From the NCBI RefSeq assembly GCF_018613835.1, contig NZ_JAGGPM010000008.1, positions 49,168-113,167 of the forward strand: DNA of 64,000 nucleotides, read 5' to 3'. Below are positions 37,408 to 45,007 of this stretch, in pieces. Under the pieces are notes generated by a model. The model worked only from the letters and a program-made list of their open reading frames with translations. It searched no databases and had not been told where the DNA came from. The translations under genes were made by a program, and so were the position numbers. The DNA comes from Arthrobacter sp. ISL-5. Its GTDB lineage: Bacteria > Actinomycetota > Actinomycetes > Actinomycetales > Micrococcaceae. How positions within the stretch are numbered: position 1 is the first letter of the stretch; every line of letters starts with the position of its first letter.

Positions 37408-37734
37408 ATGGGCGTTGCCGGACGGCCGGACCTCAGGACGCGGCGCGGCTGGATCTGGTTGATCGTCGCGGGATTCTCCGTGCTGGTCATCGGGATCATC
37501 GTCGGTCTGCAGAAGACCGGACCGCTTTGCGGCAGCCCGCTGCTGCCACAAAGCCGCCCGGCTGAAATCTTCGACTCCCTCCGGCGCGGCTCCAAGGCCG
37601 CGGCGGAGTGTTATAGGAACATCGAATCCGCTTCAATTCCGACGTGGGGCCTCATCGCCGTTGGTGTCCTCCTGGTCCTGGCCGCAGTCGTCATCCGGGT
37701 CGTCAGCATCAACCGCAACTCTGATGCCTTTTGA
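37408..37734 (+). CDS. Two-helix membrane protein, 108 residues
   Basis: ATG 37408 follows AAAGGGGGAGAC, a strong ribosome binding site. Two hydrophobic helices lie near 15-35 (WIWLIVAGFSVLVIGIIVGL) and 78-100. Between them is an extracytoplasmic loop of about 40 residues with two cysteines (LCGS and ECYR) that could form a disulfide. It lies between the two tRNA-Ala copies with its own terminator. No family recognised. Confidence 0.65.
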   Translation: MGVAGRPDLRTRRGWIWLIVAGFSVLVIGIIVGLQKTGPLCGSPLLPQSRPAEIFDSLRRGSKAAAECYRNIESASIPTWGLIAVGVLLVLAAVVIRVVSINRNSDAF

Positions 37735-37785
37735 GGCCCGTCCAGGGCGCCGCAGGCCGAGGACGTGAAGCGGCGTGACGTAAGT

Positions 37786-37819
37786 GGTCCCCGGCCGTTT
37801 CTGCGACCGGGGACCTTTT
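37786..37819 (+). terminator. Terminator of the two-helix membrane gene
   Basis: GGTCCCCGG (37786-37794) pairs with CCGGGGACC (37807-37815), followed by TTTT. Confidence 0.85.
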
Positions 37820-38422
37820 GCGGGAGGGACAATCCGTGCGCTGTCTGCTGCAGTTGCGCGACAATGCGCCTTGGCGTTCTGTACAAGCCCACCGCCCAAT
37901 AGGCAGCCTTAGCGTGTCCCGGTATCCCTTCCGGTCCATGAGGCGATCTGTGCCGACTCTCCTGATCTCCTGTTCATCCTGCTGGGCGGACTACAAGTGG
38001 TGAGAAAGCCTGCCCATAAAGCCGTTTTAGCACTGCATGGACGGTCTGGCAAATGCGCTCGGGAGTCGCCGAGTATCGCCGGAGAGGCCGTCCGCTGAAA
38101 AAGGGACGGCGGCGGCTGGGGGAGCCGCCCGGGTCTCAGACAGGCGGCACCGCCGCCGGCCCAGCCCCGGTCATCAATTCCTATTATCGTCCTAACTTGC
38201 GCGCTACAACAGCGGGCGCCAGGGCGTGTAGGAGACCGAGCAAAAACAGTCCTCGCAACGGGCCCAGCGTTCTCTCAGCACCGTCGATTTCTCGTGCCGG
38301 CACTGCCGCCATGACACTCGTGGCGTACGCCACAGTCCGCCGATTATGCTTCCGGACCAATTGTGGATTACGCTAGTCAGGTTGCTTCCGGGAAACGCAA
38401 ATACTCTCGGCGGAAACGGTTT
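37820..38422. other. Gene-free stretch between the tRNA-Ala copies
   Basis: No frame here has a credible start and coding pattern. A GGCGGCT/AGCCGCC hairpin with a G5 loop lies at 38111-38129. The rest is unremarkable; it may be decayed sequence left by the duplication or insertion that produced the second tRNA. Confidence 0.5.
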
Positions 38423-38498
38423 GGGGCTGTGGCGCAGCTGGTAGCGCACCTGCATGGCATGCAGGGGGTCAGGGGTTCGAGTCCCCTCAGCTCCACCA
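38423..38498 (+). tRNA. tRNA-Ala(GGC), copy 2
   Basis: Identical over all 76 nt to copy 1, including the encoded CCA. The flanks differ except for a similar terminator stem immediately after it. Confidence 0.96.
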
Positions 38499-38500
38499 AG

Positions 38501-38545
38501 AAACCGCTAGAACTCAGGGCTACGTCCCGGTTCTAGCGGTTTTTC
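38501..38545 (+). terminator. Terminator of tRNA-Ala copy 2
   Basis: AAACCGCTAGAAC (38501-38513) pairs with GTTCTAGCGGTTT (38530-38542), then TTCTTT. The stem is homologous to that of copy 1 but differs in one stem pair and in the loop. Confidence 0.9.
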
Positions 38546-38699
38546 TTTGCCCAAACTCGACACAACTCCGTGTTTTGCCCGTGTTTTGACGGCATGAACA
38601 CCAGCAGTAGCGGCGAACTGGCCGCCGGCCGGGATGCCTTTTGGGCTGACGGTTGCTGGAATCGGTCATGCCCTCTTGCGTGCGGCGCGGACCCCAAGG

Positions 38700-38849
38700 C
38701 TATGAGGCCGGGCCTTCGGATCGCCCTGCTCGCCGGCGTTCCAGGCTTTTGCGGACCCGGCGCCTGCTCCTGAACCCGCCGCTGTGGAAGAGGTGCTCCA
38801 GGAAGGTGAGCAGCGCGTCGATGAGCAGGAGGATGAAATCAACGATCAT
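38700..38849 (-). CDS. Possible small hydrophobic protein, 49 residues
   Basis: From the minus-strand ATG at 38849 the product begins with a hydrophobic helix (MIVDFILLLIDALLTFLEHL) and ends in a strongly basic tail. The same frame is open further upstream to an ATG at 38912. An overlapping 21-codon frame starting at minus-strand 38902 has a good GAGGA and stops just before this start, which could couple them. Real expression is uncertain. The remainder of 38546-39000 shows no gene. Confidence 0.35.
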   Translation of the reverse strand: MIVDFILLLIDALLTFLEHLFHSGGFRSRRRVRKSLERRRAGRSEGPAS

Positions 38850-39003
38850 GAAGGTCCGTTCGCGCTCCAAGGGCTTCCTTGCGGGGTTCGTCTGACAGGG
38901 CCATGGTTTCATCCTCTGATGAGGTCCCGCCTAATACCGGGAGCCACACCGGAAGTCATCCGTTAGTCGAACCTGCGGTGCCCGCTCTCCAAGTCCGCAC
39001 TAT

Positions 39004-39019
39004 CGGCAAGATGCTGCCG
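39004..39019. promoter_or_regulatory. HipB-type operator 1
   Basis: 16-bp inverted repeat CGGCA-AGATGC-TGCCG. It is the first of three near-identical palindromes upstream of the Xre/HipA locus. Confidence 0.65.
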
Positions 39020-39064
39020 GTTGACCCAATCGTTGGGTGGCTCAGGGTCCGTCGCAGGCAAGAG

Positions 39065-39080
39065 CGGCAATATGTTGCCG
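39065..39080. promoter_or_regulatory. HipB-type operator 2
   Basis: 16-bp inverted repeat CGGCA-ATATGT-TGCCG, 61 bp start-to-start from operator 1. Confidence 0.7.
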
Positions 39081-39124
39081 TTTCCGCCCAATTGGGGCAG
39101 AGTGTGGGCTAGGTACATAGAAAC

Positions 39125-39140
39125 CGGCAATATGATGCCG
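39125..39140. promoter_or_regulatory. HipB-type operator 3
   Basis: 16-bp inverted repeat CGGCA-ATATGA-TGCCG, 60 bp start-to-start from operator 2. It lies between a possible -10 (TAGGTA, 39110-39115) and the GGAGAG ribosome binding site of the antitoxin, where a repressor would block transcription. Confidence 0.75.
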
Positions 39141-39154
39141 ATTGGAGAGTGGCT

Positions 39155-39352
39155 ATGAGTGACGTGGACACCATCGGGGCGTCCTTGCGATCTGCGCGCA
39201 AAGAGGCCGGCCTAAAGCAGAGCGACCTGGCCGATCTGGCCGGAGTGTCAGAGCGGACAGTCCGGGCCATCGAGACCGGCAGCGGCAACCCGACCCTTGC
39301 CGCCGTCGTGTCTGTCGCGAACGTCCTCGGCCTGCGCGTGGCGGCCACCTGA
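39155..39352 (+). CDS. Xre-family antitoxin/repressor (HipB-like)
   Basis: The 65-residue protein is almost entirely one helix-turn-helix domain: IGASLRSARKEAGLKQSDLA, then LAGVSERTVRAIETG and the final helix AAVVSVANVLGLRVA. GGAGAG precedes ATG 39155. Its stop overlaps the hipA start (TGATG), the tight coupling typical of toxin-antitoxin pairs. It should bind the three CGGCA-N6-TGCCG palindromes upstream and repress its own operon. It lacks the C-terminal extension of E. coli HipB. Confidence 0.85.
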   Translation: MSDVDTIGASLRSARKEAGLKQSDLADLAGVSERTVRAIETGSGNPTLAAVVSVANVLGLRVAAT

Positions 39353-40543
39353 TGGCCGGGGACCTGCAGCGCCTGAGGTTCCTGCCCGCCGCCGACGTCT
39401 ACAAACAGGGAACCCTGGCCGGCAGCCTGGCCAGGACCGATACCGGCGGCACCGAATTCACCTACGTCACGGACTACCTGGCCGCAGGGCTACCCGGCGT
39501 CGCAACCACCCTACCGCCCGCGGAAGGCTCCATTCTTACCCCCGGCGGCGGCCTGCCCGCGTTCTTCGCAGGCCTGCTGCCGGAAGGTCACCGGCTGAAC
39601 GTGCTGAAGAACGCGGTCAAGGCGAGCCTTGACGACGAACTGACACTCCTCATGGCCGTCGGCGCAGATGTCCCCGGTGACGTGCAGGTCGTCCCGGCCG
39701 GCGAAACGCCTGCCGAGCCTGAACCTCTGGCTGACACAACGGATCCAGGGACTCTGGACTTCAGTGTCCTGGCCGAGGCTGTCGATCTGCACGGGTTGCC
39801 TGGAGTCCAGCCCAAGGCCAGCGCCTCCATGCTCTCCGCCGCTGGCCATGGGTGGCGGCCGGTACATCCTCAAGCTGGATCCGCCGAACCACCCGCACCT
39901 CGTTCGCAACGAGGCGGCGCACCTTGCCGCCGCCAAGATGCTGAAGATCCCCGTCTCGGCCGCCGCTGTCGTCCATGACAAGAACGGGCTGCCCGGCCTG
40001 CTCGTCACACGCTTCGACCGTGTCAGCGACAATGGCTTGTGGCGGCACCTGCCGATGGAGGACGGGGCGCAGGTGTGGGGCCTGCCGCCGGCGTCAAAGT
40101 ACAACGTGAGCGCCGAGGACGTTGTTGCCGCGCTGGCCGGGGTTTCCAAGGCGCCCGTCGTGGCCGCCCGGAACCTGTACCTCCAGTTCATGTTCGCCTG
40201 GCTGACCGGCAACGGAGACCTGCACGCGAAGAACCTTTCCGTCCTAGGCGGCCGGCACACCGGGTACGTCGTCGCGCCCGTCTACGACGTGCCCTGCACG
40301 CTGGTGTACGAAGACGAGACCATGGCCCTGCAGGTTGCCGGTAAAGCGAAGGGCTTGCGGGCCCGGCACTGGGCTGAGTTCGCGGCGGAGATCGGCCTGC
40401 CTCGGAAGGCGGCTGAATCAGCGAATGCCCTCGCCCTCAAGGCCGCCGCGGCCGTAGACCTGGAATCCTTGCCGTTCACCGGCTCACCCCTGAACCGCGC
40501 CATACGGGAACTGCGCTACCGCCGCCTGGAACTGGCCGGGTAG
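39352..40543 (+). pseudogene. HipA-type Ser/Thr kinase toxin, frameshifted
   Basis: Frame 1 (39352-39978) encodes the HipA N-terminal domain (LPAFFAGLLPEGHRLNVL) and the Gly-rich loop GVQPKASAS. After about 39850 the homology continues in the +1 frame: GGGRYILKLDPP, HPHLVRNEAAHLAAAKML, LVTRFDR, MEDGAQ, LTGNGDLHAKN (catalytic loop) and VAPVYDVP (metal-binding Asp). It stops at 40541. Both halves are otherwise intact, so a single indel near 39840-39860 explains the break. HipA kinases phosphorylate tRNA synthetases and cause persistence. As read, no complete kinase is made. Sequencing error is possible. Confidence 0.82.
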
Positions 40544-40609
40544 CGAACAAGATCGATGGGATTGACAGCTGATGGAGTTCATCGAATCGAAGCCGTAGCA
40601 GCCGGCCAG

Positions 40610-40792
40610 TCACTGCGGCTGCTCTTGCGACACCCATTTAGCTGCGGCCTCAGTTGGGTCGGGTTCTTGACTCGCGTGTCTGAAGGTCAAGTCGTACCTG
40701 CCCCCAGGAAGTTCTATCGGGAACTCCGATAATTCTCGAAGCTCAGACTTACTGTCCTTGTCTCCACCTTGGTAGGTCACGTGCAGCCTCAT
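40610..40792 (-). CDS. Possible 60-residue orphan protein
   Basis: The minus-strand frame from ATG 40792 encodes a soluble, charged protein (MRLHVTYQGGDKDSKSELR, then FPIELPGGRYDLTFRHAS). Strand-like alternation and balanced composition look protein-like, but there is no clear ribosome binding site. GC content is lower than in the core genes. Not recognised; it may be a remnant. Apart from this and the next entry, 40544-41423 shows nothing else. Confidence 0.35.
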   Translation of the reverse strand: MRLHVTYQGGDKDSKSELRELSEFPIELPGGRYDLTFRHASQEPDPTEAAAKWVSQEQPQ

Positions 40793-40879
40793 AGCCGCAA
40801 CGGTAGAACAACTGCTGACTCTTAGAAAGACCCCTCGCGCTCGAGGCAGCGCGCACGTCCCTCACCCACGGCGAGTAGC

Positions 40880-41458
40880 TTAACGACCCACATTTGAAGG
40901 AAGGCCCCCGCTGTTGCTGAGCCACAGGCCGTGAGTCCCAGGCAGGCTGAAAAGGTGAGGACTGGAACTATGTGATTGCGCAAACGGATCCGCCATGGTT
41001 GGCCTGCAGTATCGGCAGGTTCGTGCCTTGGCGACGACCAAGCTGGGCGCAAGAACTATGACGCGACCTGGAGACAACGCGTCTCGGCGTCTACCCGCGT
41101 CGGATGCTCCGGCAGCTGCCGCGGAGACTTCCACGACGCGCGGTTCCACCATGGTCAGGTGGATTGGCTCCTTGTCCTCCGGCCAGGGGTGGTCGGCGCG
41201 GGGAACATGCACATAAGCCGCGAGGGCCTTTGAGGCGGTCGCGCCCAGCGGGGTGGACCGACCAACGATCCAGAGCCTCCCGTGCATGGGAGGCTCGGCG
41301 ACAATGGCGGATGGCCGGTCCTGCCGGCCGATGACGGCGGCACACACGACGTCCAGGACATCGCGGTGCGTGACCTTCAACCAGATGCCCTGTCGCGAAA
41401 CTTCCACGCAGCATTTTCCTCTTCTAGCTCCGGCGGGCCTGCTGGAAGTATCTGTCAT
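40880..41458 (-). CDS. Possible hypothetical protein, about 192 residues
   Basis: From ATG 41458 the frame encodes a balanced sequence, for example QGIWLKVTHRDVLDVVCAAVIG and HGRLWIVGRSTPLGATASKA, followed by a less convincing C-terminal third. It overlaps the 3' end of the preceding minus-strand gene by 35 nt. No ribosome binding site is clear and I recognise no domain. It could be a decayed gene whose N-terminal half is still readable. Confidence 0.35.
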   Translation of the reverse strand: MTDTSSRPAGARRGKCCVEVSRQGIWLKVTHRDVLDVVCAAVIGRQDRPSAIVAEPPMHGRLWIVGRSTPLGATASKALAAYVHVPRADHPWPEDKEPIHLTMVEPRVVEVSAAAAGASDAGRRRDALSPGRVIVLAPSLVVAKARTCRYCRPTMADPFAQSHSSSPHLFSLPGTHGLWLSNSGGLPSNVGR

Positions 41459-41684
41459 CCGGTGAGAGGAGGAGCTTGGGGCCGTCCTGGTAGCTGTTGC
41501 GTTCAACAATGGCGCCGTCGAGGTCGTGGATGATGTGATCGACCCGATCCTTCATTGCCATGGCCCGGCCGGCGTCCACCGCTTCACCCGGCTCTTGGCT
41601 CACGAGGAACGAGGCGAATGATCCTTCGCGTCTGGCCTTCCACATCAGGTCTTCGTAGACGGTCTCAACATTGCCTTTGCTCAT
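41424..41684 (-). CDS. Small conserved-type hypothetical protein, 86 residues
   Basis: ATG 41684 follows GGGGGAAGAGTC on the minus strand. The product (begins MSKGNVETVYEDLMWKARRE) is acidic and soluble, with an Asp/Arg-rich helix and the C-terminal DDRYFQQARRS. Codon use looks genuine. It is flanked by other small minus-strand orphans, and the group 42035-40880 may form a small operon. Function unknown. Confidence 0.55.
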   Translation of the reverse strand: MSKGNVETVYEDLMWKARREGSFASFLVSQEPGEAVDAGRAMAMKDRVDHIIHDLDGAIVERNSYQDGPKLLLSPDDRYFQQARRS

Positions 41685-41744
41685 CGCTGACTCTTCCCCC
41701 AAAGAATTCGTCGGTGGTTTCACACCCTAGTGGCAATTGAGTAA

Positions 41745-42035
41745 TTAATTCCGTCGCTCGAGGTTGAAGAACACCGTCGGGTCGTCCGAACCGAGAAGGT
41801 CGCGATGAAAAGGGATGGCGTCGACCGGGGTAGTTTCGACGAACAGAACGGCCACCGAGCAGGAGTGCACCACCGTGTACCGGGTCGCTCTTTCAAGCCA
41901 GGACATCATGCCCGTGTAATCCTCAACGACGAGTCCGTCGCCCAAGAGACCACGTTTCGCGAGCAACTCCTCGACTGCGTGCCACTCCCAGTCCATGAGC
42001 TCGTTGATCGCTGCTTCCACCGTTGGAACGCTCAT
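41745..42035 (-). CDS. Hypothetical protein, 96 residues
   Basis: From ATG 42035 the product begins MSVPTVEAAINELMDWEWHA, with an amphipathic N-terminal helix and a C-terminal strand-rich part (TVVHSCSVAVLFVETTPVD). It is soluble and acidic. The next minus-strand gene starts 61 nt downstream. No ribosome binding site is strong. I do not recognise the family; coding quality is good. Confidence 0.5.
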   Translation of the reverse strand: MSVPTVEAAINELMDWEWHAVEELLAKRGLLGDGLVVEDYTGMMSWLERATRYTVVHSCSVAVLFVETTPVDAIPFHRDLLGSDDPTVFFNLERRN

Positions 42036-42232
42036 ATCTTGATGGTGGCACTGAGCACCGACAATCAGGCGGAGAGCAAGTGGGTGTGTCGCCGGCCGGC
42101 GGCCGCCTGGGGATCAGAAGGGGTCGGAAAAGAAGGGAGCCTGTGCGGCGCGGCGGGAAGCGTCGAGATCGTGTACCGCTGTGGCCTTTGCAGCGTTGGG
42201 GTGTGTACGGAGACGTACAGGCAGCTCACCGC

Positions 42233-42298
42233 CTACTCGTCGCAGCAGCCGCACAGCATCGCGGCGGGCAATGCGATCAGGGCAGGCTTGATGCGCAT
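42233..42298 (-). CDS. 21-residue leader-like or lipopeptide
   Basis: A minus-strand AAGGAG at 42305-42310 lies exactly 6 nt before ATG 42298. The frame encodes a basic start, a hydrophobic core (ALIALPAAMLCGCC) and ends in DE. The LCGC run looks like a lipobox placed almost at the C-terminus. The near-perfect ribosome binding site is the main support. It could be a secreted or membrane micropeptide. The rest of 42036-42710 has no convincing gene. Confidence 0.35.
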   Translation of the reverse strand: MRIKPALIALPAAMLCGCCDE

Positions 42299-42710
42299 GC
42301 GTTTCTCCTTCGGTTGTCCCGCCGCCGCTGCCGAGGTTCGGGGACCATATCGAAGGAGACCCCTTCGTGGGTGTCCATATCCTCCCCGATGCTTGTCCCG
42401 GTCAAGGCCGCACTGGGAGACAGTTTCCGGCAGCCCGGGCAGTCTCAACCTGCTCGACGACGGGTCGGCACCGACCGGTCTGGACCTGGCTGGGGGTCCC
42501 ACCGGTATGGACGCGAACGAGGTACTGGGACCGCCCCTTGCCGGGCAGGACTGTGGGCAACGCTTGGATGCCCTCGGGGCTGTTTCAGCAGGGTATTCCC
42601 TGGGGACGCCATCATCGTGCAAAGACTGACCGGCCGCAGACGGCACTAGCGAATAGGATTGTTCACAGGGGTCTTGCCGATTGTTGGCGCCGAATTCCTT
42701 GGGGGACTCC

Positions 42711-43397
42711 ATGGGAACAACGACATCTCTTGGCGCAGCCGTCCGCCTCGCTGCCGCCTCAGTTCTTGGCGCCTTCTTAATGGCAACGACGGCGTGTTCG
42801 ACCCCGGAAGTGTCGTTTGCAGGGTACAGCGACCAGCAGCTGCAGGACCTCTTTCCGACCACGGCGGAAATCAACACTGCCGTCGGTCAGGAAGTGACTC
42901 TCGGTGAACCGGAACCCATAGACCTCGGCCGAGCTCCCACTGCCGCCCCAAATCCCGGGCTATTTCAGGACTGTTATGAAGCGTATTTCGGCACTCCAGA
43001 ATCCAACTCCTTACCTGCGTCCCGCGGCTTCAGGATGGCCGGATGGGCGGAGGGTTCTCCCCTTTACCCTTATGCCTGGCACCTTGTGCAGCGCCAGTCT
43101 TCTGAAGAAGCGCGGCGTGTGATTCAGGAAACCGTGACGCGACTTGGGAAGTGCAGCCACTTCACCGCCTTTGACCCAGGGGTCCGGCATGGACTTGGTG
43201 TCACCTTCAGGAAAATCACCGGGGCGGAAGATTCCAGGACCGGGGCGGGGGTAGCAGTGGCAGTAGGAGAAGTGACAATCTCGTTCAACATCTCCGGGCT
43301 TCCGCAATCCGAGGCGCAGGACATTGCACGGGACATGGCCGTCATGATGGAAAAGCGGCTGCAAACGGCGGGCACTGGCTCATCCCATGGTTCCTAG
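42711..43397 (+). CDS. Secreted lipoprotein, 228 residues
   Basis: ATG 42711 follows TTGGGGGACTCC. The signal peptide (hydrophobic 9-24) ends in a lipobox with Cys29 (ATTACST). The mature part has two further cysteines (FQDCYEAYFG and GKCSHF), a pattern seen in PknH-sensor-like actinobacterial lipoproteins. It would be anchored on the outer face of the membrane. Function unknown; a sensor or binding role is speculative. It stands alone in the accessory region. Confidence 0.7.
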   Translation: MGTTTSLGAAVRLAAASVLGAFLMATTACSTPEVSFAGYSDQQLQDLFPTTAEINTAVGQEVTLGEPEPIDLGRAPTAAPNPGLFQDCYEAYFGTPESNSLPASRGFRMAGWAEGSPLYPYAWHLVQRQSSEEARRVIQETVTRLGKCSHFTAFDPGVRHGLGVTFRKITGAEDSRTGAGVAVAVGEVTISFNISGLPQSEAQDIARDMAVMMEKRLQTAGTGSSHGS

Positions 43398-43856
43398 ACC
43401 TAACTCAGGCGGCTTCGTTGCGACCCCGAATTCCACCACAGCGGGTAGTGGTCCGAGTCAAAGATGGTTCGCGGCACCGTGTTCAGTTCCGTTGGTGGCC
43501 ACAGGCCAGTGGCGACGAAGGCCTCATAGAGCGCCCCCGCCTCGGCGACGGCGCTCGAGTTGGTTGAGGGCGGCGTCCTGGCGGAGTGGTTGCTTCCGAG
43601 TTGAGCCTGGCGGCTGAGGCAAGCACCAGGCCGGCCAGACCAACCGGATCGGCTCCGCTCCACCCGGCTCCGCGCCGTCCTGAGGCACGAGGGCCAGGGC
43701 ATGACCAGCCTCCCGGCGCGGCGTAGGGGCCTGGTCCGCGCCGATGCGTCGCAGGGAAGACACCAACTCGAAAATGCGTCCACTCCACCCTCTCGCCTCT
43801 CGACGCGCCGACTGGATCGGAGGACGATTAAAGTGCACTGCTTTAGGAGGTCAGTG
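43398..43856. other. Region without a confident gene; possible gene remnant on the minus strand
   Basis: A minus-strand frame ending at 43400 reads SSAVAEAGALYEAFVATGLW and then DSDHYPLWW, which looks like genuine protein. Upstream the same frame becomes Arg/Ser-rich noise and runs through the neighbouring small gene. I read this as a fragment of a decayed gene, not a complete one. Confidence 0.35.
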
Positions 43857-44045
43857 ATGTGCGGTTCGTACGGCAAGGAGTTCCGTCGCGACGCCGGGAA
43901 AGACGCCACGCGGGAAACTGACAAGCGCCCGGAGCGCCGGGTGGAGGCGAAGGACTTCAGGTTCTGGGCCTTCCCATGGCGCCGCAGGGAGTTCACCGTC
44001 CAGGAACCCGAGAAGGCTCCCGACAGGACCGGTGAGAAGGTCTAG
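43857..44045 (+). CDS. Small charged protein, 62 residues
   Basis: AGGAGG lies at 43845-43850, 6 nt before ATG 43857, which is an ideal ribosome binding site. The product begins MCGSYGKEFRRDAGKDATRE, is strongly charged, and carries a central FRFWAFPWRRREF aromatic/basic patch. It is probably cytoplasmic and may bind nucleic acid or membrane; this is inference. No family recognised. A hairpin follows 11 nt after the stop. Confidence 0.6.
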   Translation: MCGSYGKEFRRDAGKDATRETDKRPERRVEAKDFRFWAFPWRRREFTVQEPEKAPDRTGEKV

Positions 44046-44056
44046 TCCAAGAACAG

Positions 44057-44088
44057 AAGGAAGGGCAGCCGCAATGGTGCCCTTCCTT
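44057..44088 (+). terminator. Hairpin after the 62-residue gene
   Basis: AAGGAAGGGCA (44057-44067) pairs perfectly with TGCCCTTCCTT (44078-44088). There is no U-tract, but the position after the stop codon suggests a terminator. Confidence 0.65.
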
Positions 44089-44257
44089 CATGTATGTCCG
44101 GAGTACTGGACGAGCAAACGTCAGGAAATGGAGATTGCCTGGCGAGTGGCTGCCGACCAGGCCGCATTGTTGCTGCCTGAACCCGGATCTATTATGGCCG
44201 AGAGCGGACAGCAGACCCCCGCCCGTCCTCTCCAAACAGCAGAAACGGAGGCGCAAC

Positions 44258-44611
44258 ATGTCCGGGTACTTCGAAATTATCGATGCCCCTGATGGAGGAT
44301 TCCGCGCTCGGCTCCGGGGGCCGTCCGGCGAACTCCTGGCCGTGTCAGAGTCCTTTCCGACGAAGCGTCAGGCGGCGGCCGGCATAGGTCTCATTAGGGA
44401 GGTTGCCGGGACCGGCCTCATCCGGGACATGTCCTCAGGGCACCGCGGGGAGCCGTTCCGGCGACGGCTCCGGCTCCTTCGGGCCCAATCCGGTCGGACC
44501 GCGTTTGGCCAACCCCGGGCGGCGCAGGCAGATCCTACGGGTCACGGCACAGTCACCGCCAGAACGACTCTGCAACGAACCAGTTCACGCCGCTGGCATT
44601 CTGTCACCTGA
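44258..44611 (+). CDS. DUF1508 (YegP-like) protein
   Basis: ATG 44258 follows GGAGG. Residues 1-58 (GYFEIIDAPDGGFRARLRG, then KRQAAAGIGLIREVAG) match the DUF1508 fold, a small beta-beta-alpha domain seen in YegP and sometimes linked to stress. After about residue 60 the sequence becomes Arg/Gln/Thr-rich and unlike the family, so the natural gene may have ended earlier and the tail may be read-through after a mutation. 117 residues as read. Confidence 0.6.
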   Translation: MSGYFEIIDAPDGGFRARLRGPSGELLAVSESFPTKRQAAAGIGLIREVAGTGLIRDMSSGHRGEPFRRRLRLLRAQSGRTAFGQPRAAQADPTGHGTVTARTTLQRTSSRRWHSVT

Positions 44612-44758
44612 CGCCCCGCGGTGGAGCAGGACGGCGCTGACCATCTCGACACACGGTTCTCGCTACGACTGAACTGGGCCTGCCTGACCGGTCCTCACCG
44701 CTGTCACGTATCCGTCTCCGCATGTTCTGGGACACAACCCCGGAGCATTGGAGTCAGA

Positions 44759-45007
44759 ATGAACACCACCTACCGGGTCGGCCTGGTCGGCTGCGCGTCC
44801 GCGAAGATTGCTGCCAAAGCCCGCGGTGTGAAGTTCGGGCGGCAGCCGCCCAAGCCGGAGACGATCGACACTAAGGTCCGGCTCGTCCGCCAGCTGATGG
44901 GGGAGGGGAACTGCGGAGTTCTCTATACAGCCGCGCCGCGCCGGCGTACCGTAAATGAGCGTGAGCGAACTATCACTACCGCAACGTGTGGGCCGAGCAG
45001 TGGGTGA
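44759..45007 (+). pseudogene. Chimeric remnant: resolvase C-terminal segment fused to an unrelated start
   Basis: ATG 44759 follows GGAG. The first 16 residues (NTTYRVGLVGCASAK) resemble the start of DUF6884-type proteins. The next part, AAKARGVKFGRQPPKPETID, matches the linker before the C-terminal helix-turn-helix of serine recombinases of the resolvase/invertase type. Homology then fades and the frame runs into the next gene. The catalytic serine domain is absent. It is best read as the scar of a lost mobile element, with the ribosome binding site still in place. Confidence 0.55.

Noticed and set aside
39835..39860. Programmed ribosomal frameshift in hipA
   Set aside because: No slippery heptamer, no nearby stop codon in frame 1 and no clear downstream stem were found; an indel is simpler.
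39352..40543. HipBST-type three-gene system with separate HipS and HipT
   Set aside because: The break lies after the Gly-rich loop inside the kinase, not between the N-terminal subdomain and the kinase, and the second part has no own start with a ribosome binding site.
43400..43996. A 198-codon minus-strand gene
   Set aside because: Only the last 45 residues look like protein; upstream it runs antisense through a small gene that has an ideal ribosome binding site.
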